IMG/VR virus record: IMGVR_UViG_3300032053_000497
Coordinates: 1-24,390 of that record
Direction: 5' to 3' (one strand)
Source of the DNA: a virus
Length of the DNA stretch: 24,390 nucleotides
Below the pieces are notes generated by a model. That model saw only the letters and a program-made list of their open reading frames with translations. It was not told the DNA's origin and ran no database searches. A program made the translations under genes and the position numbers. Of the stretch, positions 20,616-24,390 are shown one piece after another (position 1 is the first letter of the stretch; every line of letters begins with the position of its first letter).

Positions 20616-21539
20616 ATGAAAAAATTTAAACTTATTAATTCACATTTTGTATGTGAAGAATGCAGAGAAATGTTCTTATATAAAAAAACTTTAAGTTTAC
20701 ATCTCAACAAAAAACATAATTCAAAGGAATATTTTGATAAATGGATAAAAGAAGAAAACGATGATAAATGCAAAATATGTAATAATAAAACTCAGTTTTT
20801 AAATATAGGTAAAGGATATAAAAATTGTTGTTGTGAAAGTTGTTCAAAAAAATATAATTATCAGCAAACTGAAAAAACATGTTTATCTAAATATGGAGTA
20901 AAAAATGCTAATGTTTTAATTACTGTTAAAGAAAAAATTAAAAAAACTAATTTAAAAAAATACGGAAATGCATCACCGGCTCAAAATAATAAAGTTAAAG
21001 AAAAAATTAAAAAAACATGTTTAGAAAGATATGGTGTTGATCATCCGTTTAAATCTGATTATTGCAAAACAAGAAGAATTGAGGGAACTATGAATAAATA
21101 TGGCGTTATTAATATATCACAATTAAAAGAAACTCAAAGAAAAATAAAAAATACTCATTTAAAAAAATATGGCGTAGAACATCCTATGCAAAATACACAA
21201 TATTTTGAAAAAACTCAACGTAATAATTTTCTAGCAAAAAAATATAAAAATACAAATATTTATTATAGAGGATCATATGAATTAGATTTTCTTGAAAAAT
21301 ATTATAATAAATTCATTGATATTAAAAATGCTTCTTCAATAAAATATATGCTTAATAATAAAGAACATATATATTTTCCAGATTTTTACATTCCATCATT
21401 AAATATTATTATTGAAATAAAATCGTCATATTATCTTAAAAAATATAAAGATAAATGTATAGCGAAACAAATAGCAACTGAAACGCAAGGTTTTAAATAT
21501 ATTTTAATTATTGATAAAAATTATTCTACATTTTTTTAG
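20616..21539 (+). CDS. KYG-repeat PD-(D/E)xK-type homing endonuclease, copy 2 (307 aa)
   Basis: The architecture matches copy 1: a finger HFVCEECREMFLYKK (C13, C16, H29, H34), a second zinc site (C52, C55, C71-C73, C76), five KYG repeats (about residues 86-202), and a nuclease domain with YYRGSYELDFLEKYY, FPDFYIP (D256) and IIEIKSS (E267, K269). The repeat sequences differ from copy 1 while the nuclease end is nearly the same. The last 14 nt overlap the 3' end of the minus module gene at 21526. It starts 37 nt from the divergent glycine-zipper gene. Probable free-standing homing endonuclease. Confidence 0.75.
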   Translation: MKKFKLINSHFVCEECREMFLYKKTLSLHLNKKHNSKEYFDKWIKEENDDKCKICNNKTQFLNIGKGYKNCCCESCSKKYNYQQTEKTCLSKYGVKNANVLITVKEKIKKTNLKKYGNASPAQNNKVKEKIKKTCLERYGVDHPFKSDYCKTRRIEGTMNKYGVINISQLKETQRKIKNTHLKKYGVEHPMQNTQYFEKTQRNNFLAKKYKNTNIYYRGSYELDFLEKYYNKFIDIKNASSIKYMLNNKEHIYFPDFYIPSLNIIIEIKSSYYLKKYKDKCIAKQIATETQGFKYILIIDKNYSTFF

Positions 21540-22011
21540 ATCGTTTTTTCTTTGGATCATATTCTCTTACTATATTATCTACTGGCGCTTGTGGAATTTT
21601 TTCATCATACATTGTTACTGAAAAACTGTAATCTGAATTTCCAGGAAGCTGAATATTTACCCTATGTTTTAATAGTAATTCGGCAGTTTCAGGTTTATTA
21701 TTAAAAGTTAACATAAAACTTGAATGCTGTTCAAAATAAAAAACAAAATTTGTTTCTCTAGCGCTCCAAGGATTTTTATTTATTTGTTGTATTCTATAAT
21801 TTTGAGGAGAAGTTCCTAAAATATCTTCCAAAATAATTTTAATATATGGACGTTCTTGAATAAGCTTATGATATAGATCAAACATCATATGTTCATCATT
21901 AACATTATATTTCCATGAATCTTGTTTTAAAAAACCCCAGATTTCTTCATCAGGTCTTCCTGGCATATGCTTTATAGCTTCATCAATATGTTCAGGCACT
22001 AGTTTAGGCAT
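21526..22011 (-). CDS. IKHL-module protein, unknown payload (161 aa)
   Basis: It starts MPKLVPEHIDEAIKHMPGRP, then DEEIWGFL, the M-P-G variant of the module. A helical region (NVNDEHMMFDLYHKLIQERP) leads to a strand-rich C-terminal half (ETNFVFYFEQHSSFMLTFNN, VNIQLPGNSDYSFSVTMYDE) and a basic end (YDPKKKRSKKM). The beta-rich end with aromatic strands resembles a sandwich fold, but no family is identified. The ATG lies 8 nt inside the 3' end of the small gene at 22004. The stop overlaps endonuclease copy 2. Confidence 0.8.
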   Translation of the reverse strand: MPKLVPEHIDEAIKHMPGRPDEEIWGFLKQDSWKYNVNDEHMMFDLYHKLIQERPYIKIILEDILGTSPQNYRIQQINKNPWSARETNFVFYFEQHSSFMLTFNNKPETAELLLKHRVNIQLPGNSDYSFSVTMYDEKIPQAPVDNIVREYDPKKKRSKKM

Positions 22012-22183
22012 ATCTATCTAATAATATTTTTATAGTATTCCAAGAAATTAATTCTCTATTATCTCCAAGTATACCCTCTTTTCCGGCTTTCACTTTTTCA
22101 TTATTTATTTTTAATACATCAAAATGATGACCACCCATACTAATTGATTCGTCTAATTTTTCTTTTATAGTTTTTGCTCTCAT
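22004..22183 (-). CDS. Small unknown protein, perhaps a diverged module (59 aa)
   Basis: ATG 22181-22183 gives MRAKTIKEKLDESISMGGHH, ending NTIKILLDRYA at TAA 22004-22006. It sits 5 nt after the tail-tube-like stop and overlaps the next ATG by 8 nt, which supports a coupled real gene. The start MRAK and the E-x-I pattern recall the MRAKLVNEGIKHL form of the module at 3302, but the IKHL core is missing, so a relationship is only suggested. No domain is recognised. Confidence 0.55.
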   Translation of the reverse strand: MRAKTIKEKLDESISMGGHHFDVLKINNEKVKAGKEGILGDNRELISWNTIKILLDRYA

Positions 22184-22188
22184 AATTT

Positions 22189-22767
22189 TTATACTGATTT
22201 TCCTGCTGTATAATTTTCATCGTCTAATCTTCTTGTTATCTTAAATCTATTATAAACCATGTTCATTGTAAAAGTATTGAATTCTGCAGCAGTTGTAGCG
22301 TAACTTAAATTAAATTGAGACATTCCTGTTGGAACTATTTTTTCAAATTCAAAAACTAACAATTCAAAACCATGATGATCTAGAAAACTTATATACATTG
22401 ATGGCCAAAACGGATCCTTCAGCGCGTACTTCTGATATAGCTCGATTTGTTCGAATAACATCCAATAGGTGATAAAACCTTCCATTAGTTTGAATGTAAC
22501 GGTGAGGTTCTTGTCCAATATAGGTTCGAGTTCTTTACCACCACGATATTTGATATTAAACATAACCTGTGGCTGATTAACAGGCGCTAAAGACATTTCA
22601 GGAAACGAAACATTTTGTACAGAAGCGTTAAGAAAGTCTTCTAATGTTTGATACTGAAGTTTTAATCTTTTAACAATAGGCGTCCATCTCTGTTCAATTT
22701 CCGGATAGAAAAAATTCTTAGGGAACCAGACAGTATATTGTGATAACTTCGAATTAAGGATAGACAT
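22189..22767 (-). CDS. Tail-tube-like structural protein (192 aa)
   Basis: The length is near T4 gp19 (163). The middle and C-terminus follow the tail-tube beta pattern: NVSFPEMSLAPVNQPQVMFN, NLTVTFKLMEGFITYWMLFE, and the closing FEFEKIVPTGMSQFNLSYAT followed by FNTFTMNMVYNRFKI. In gp19 a ...P...L...F-x-V-T-L-A-L-D-Y strand ends the protein. This is by pattern, not identity; a gp54-type or other tube-fold protein is equally possible. The gene is visibly less AT-rich than its neighbours, as expected for a strongly expressed structural gene. It lacks the IKHL module. Confidence 0.5.
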   Translation of the reverse strand: MSILNSKLSQYTVWFPKNFFYPEIEQRWTPIVKRLKLQYQTLEDFLNASVQNVSFPEMSLAPVNQPQVMFNIKYRGGKELEPILDKNLTVTFKLMEGFITYWMLFEQIELYQKYALKDPFWPSMYISFLDHHGFELLVFEFEKIVPTGMSQFNLSYATTAAEFNTFTMNMVYNRFKITRRLDDENYTAGKSV

Positions 22768-22773
22768 ATGATT

Positions 22774-22814
22774 TTTTTTTAAGAATATATAATAAAAATA
22801 TAATTTATATATTT
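22774..22814. promoter_or_regulatory. Divergent inverted promoter pair (47-nt intergenic)
   Basis: Plus strand TTTTTTTAAGAATATATAA (core 22783-22792) and minus strand AAATATATAAA (22804-22814) face outward between ATGs at 22767 (minus) and 22815 (plus). This is the third endonuclease head junction with the same arrangement. Confidence 0.4.
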
Positions 22815-23927
22815 ATGAAAAAACCGGCTAAAAATCAAGAAAACAAATTTATTTGTGAAGAATGTCATCATTTATATAAAAGATTTTGTGATTTATCTAA
22901 ACATATAGGTTTAAAACATAATAGTAAAATATATTATGATAAAAATTTAAAAGAAGATAATGAAGAAATATGTCCTATTTGTGGAAATGAAAATCTATAT
23001 TTAGATAGATGGGATAGAGGATATAAAAAAACATGTTCAAAATCATGTGAATACATATTAGCAAAACAAACTTCTAAAAAAACTTGTTTAAAAAGATATG
23101 GAAATGAACATTATAATAATACTTTTCAAATTCAAAAAACGTGTTTAGAAAGATATGGAAATGTTTGTGCTGCACAATCAGAAAAAAATCAAGTAATAAT
23201 CAAACAGAATTTAATTAAAAAATATGGAGTAGATAATCCTCTTAAATCTGAAGAAATTCAAAAAAAATGTAGAAAAACTATGAAAGAAAAATACGGTGTT
23301 GAATATTGTATGCAATCACCAGAAATAGTAGAAAAAATTAAAAAAACTAATATAGAGAGATATGGTGTTGAATATCCCGTTCAAAATAGTGAAATTCATG
23401 ATAAAATAAAAAAATCAACCAAAAAATCTACTGGATTTGAATATAATTTTCAAAATAAAGAATTAATGGAAAATTCTTTAATGAAAAAATATGGAGTTAC
23501 TAATTCTTTTCAGTCTCCTGCTGTACAAAAACTGTGTCGTAAAGTAATGAAAGAAAAATATGGAGTAGAATATTCAATGCAAAATATAGATATATTTGAA
23601 AAGGGACAAAAAACACGATTTTTAAGAAAACAATTTAAAGATACAGATATATGGTATCAGGGCTCTTATGAATTAGATTTTTTAGAAAAATTTTATCAAA
23701 AATATAATATTCAACGCGGTCCTACTATTAAATATATCTTAGATGATAAACAAAAAGTCTATTATCCTGATTTTTATATTCCATCTTTAAATCTTATAAT
23801 TGAATGTAAAAATAAATATTTATTAAAAAAATATAAAATTCTTTGTAATCTTAAGAAAAAAGCAGCCATAGCTGCTGGATTTAATTATATTATGATAGTT
23901 GATAAAAATTATAGTTTCTTAAGCTGA
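22815..23927 (+). CDS. KYG-repeat PD-(D/E)xK-type homing endonuclease, copy 3 (370 aa)
   Basis: It has the same layout as copies 1 and 2: a finger FICEECHHLYKRFCDLSKHI (C14, C17, H30, H35), a second zinc site (C53, C56, C74, C78), and a nuclease domain (about 280-365) with YQGSYELDFLEKFY, RGPTIKY, YPDFYIP (D319) and IIECKNK (E330, K332). The repeat block is longer: eight units (about residues 88-266), one degenerate (STKKSTGFEYNFQN). That explains the extra 60 residues. The last 19 nt overlap the 3' end of the minus gene at 23909. Probable free-standing homing endonuclease. Confidence 0.75.
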   Translation: MKKPAKNQENKFICEECHHLYKRFCDLSKHIGLKHNSKIYYDKNLKEDNEEICPICGNENLYLDRWDRGYKKTCSKSCEYILAKQTSKKTCLKRYGNEHYNNTFQIQKTCLERYGNVCAAQSEKNQVIIKQNLIKKYGVDNPLKSEEIQKKCRKTMKEKYGVEYCMQSPEIVEKIKKTNIERYGVEYPVQNSEIHDKIKKSTKKSTGFEYNFQNKELMENSLMKKYGVTNSFQSPAVQKLCRKVMKEKYGVEYSMQNIDIFEKGQKTRFLRKQFKDTDIWYQGSYELDFLEKFYQKYNIQRGPTIKYILDDKQKVYYPDFYIPSLNLIIECKNKYLLKKYKILCNLKKKAAIAAGFNYIMIVDKNYSFLS

Positions 23928-24390
23928 TTTTGAAAAATCACTATTAATTTCATTGGTGGTTTAGTTACCAAAGTTCCATTAATATTGTATTTATTCTTAT
24001 CTATTTCAGTAACATATCTCCATTGCATTTTTTCACCAGCTACTAATCTAGCATTATAAAGATCATTTCCTTTTAGTACTATGTAATTGTAAAAATCTGA
24101 AGTATCATTATTCTTGTAAATTTGAAAATGAGTTTTATGAAAATCATAAGCTTCATTCATATCTTCATGTCTTTTCGATTTTATTCTAGCTTCAAAATAC
24201 CTCTTTATACATTGATGAATTAACTTAGGAGAAAGATAAAAATCTTTTGATAATTGCTCTAAATGCGCAGGAGAAAAACTAACATGATCATAAGGAAAAT
24301 GTAAATTAAGATAATCATAAAAATCATCTATAAGTTCTGGTTGTTTTTTTAACATTTCTTCAGGAGACACTCCTTTAAGATGTTTTATAG
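23909..24390 (-). CDS. IKHL-module protein, partial at right edge
   Basis: The frame is open to the window edge. Codons 24371-24388 read I-K-H-L-K-G and are followed by VSPEEMLKKQ, so the true start lies beyond 24390, with the module N-terminal. An internal GTG at 24370 is not the start. The visible 159 residues include helices with HLEQLSKDFYLSPKLIHQCI and a basic KRYFEARIKSKRHED (a possible helix-turn-helix, weak), then a strand-rich end with MQWRYVTEIDK and KPPMKLIVIFQN. The function is unknown. The 3' end overlaps endonuclease copy 3. Confidence 0.75.
   Translation of the reverse strand, partial: IKHLKGVSPEEMLKKQPELIDDFYDYLNLHFPYDHVSFSPAHLEQLSKDFYLSPKLIHQCIKRYFEARIKSKRHEDMNEAYDFHKTHFQIYKNNDTSDFYNYIVLKGNDLYNARLVAGEKMQWRYVTEIDKNKYNINGTLVTKPPMKLIVIFQNQLKKL

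Noticed and set aside
20874-23616. Tandem repeats as a CRISPR or DNA satellite
   Set aside because: The periodicity is in the protein (KYG units) with diverged DNA, not identical DNA repeats with spacers.
24368-24370. GTG start for the last gene
   Set aside because: The frame continues to the edge and encodes I-K-H-L-K-G just upstream, so the real start is outside the window.

Overview
This window looks like part of a large, AT-rich (roughly 25-30% G+C by eye) T4-like myovirus genome, probably from a phage of Bacteroidota. The phage assignment rests on a T4-type replication/recombination set: a gp32-like ssDNA-binding protein, a gp61-like primase, a UvsY-like mediator and a UvsW-like helicase, in collinear order on the minus strand. 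It is supported by a RuvC-like resolvase, an amidase endolysin, a tail-tube-like protein and several free-standing homing endonucleases. The host guess rests on near-absent Shine-Dalgarno sequences, one gene with a possible Bacteroidota-type promoter, and a Tyr-rich secreted protein whose signal peptide ends in A-T-A-Q, as is common in that phylum.

Layout. 1-874: a ligase-like nucleotidyltransferase running off the left edge. 951-4529: small minus-strand genes, many with one shared N-terminal module. 4682-5557: a lone plus-strand secreted protein closed by a bidirectional terminator. 5584-7856: three more genes carrying the shared module. 7952-12692: the replication/recombination block UvsW, two small ORFs, UvsY, one small ORF, primase, a 26-bp perfect hairpin, gp32. 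12693-13173: a long non-coding, promoter-like stretch. 13174-16057: a small membrane ORF, a cytidylyltransferase-fold enzyme, a decayed endonuclease remnant, a module gene, the endolysin and a small winged-helix-like protein. 16157-17796: a plus-strand tandem of four module genes. 17882-24390: minus-strand genes (GIY-YIG endonuclease, RuvC, glycine-zipper protein, module gene, small ORF, tail-tube-like protein, module gene). Three related plus-strand endonucleases sit antisense in the junctions between them.

The most striking feature is what I call the IKHL module. About 17 copies in 16 genes on both strands carry a near-identical leader, consensus M-(N/K)-L-V-P-E-H-I-N-E-A-I-K-H-L-S-P-R-S, followed by an acidic helix start and then by unrelated payloads (ankyrin repeats, acidic, Cys-rich, helical). 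Many of these genes are in tandem with 1-4 nt stop/start overlaps. The leader contains (I/L/V/M)-x-E before A/G/S/T, which matches the T4 gp21 prohead-protease site and resembles the T4 capsid-targeting leader of internal proteins. My inference is a modular cargo system: one sorting/processing tag on many virion-delivered proteins. This is untested, and two genes keep only the IKHL core without the putative protease site.

A second theme is mobile endonucleases: three KYG-repeat nucleases with different repeat numbers, a fourth decayed copy, and one GIY-YIG gene translationally coupled to the RuvC gene. A third theme is a recurrent AATATATAA element ahead of start codons. It appears as inverted pairs in the three short gaps where an endonuclease gene faces a phage gene head to head.
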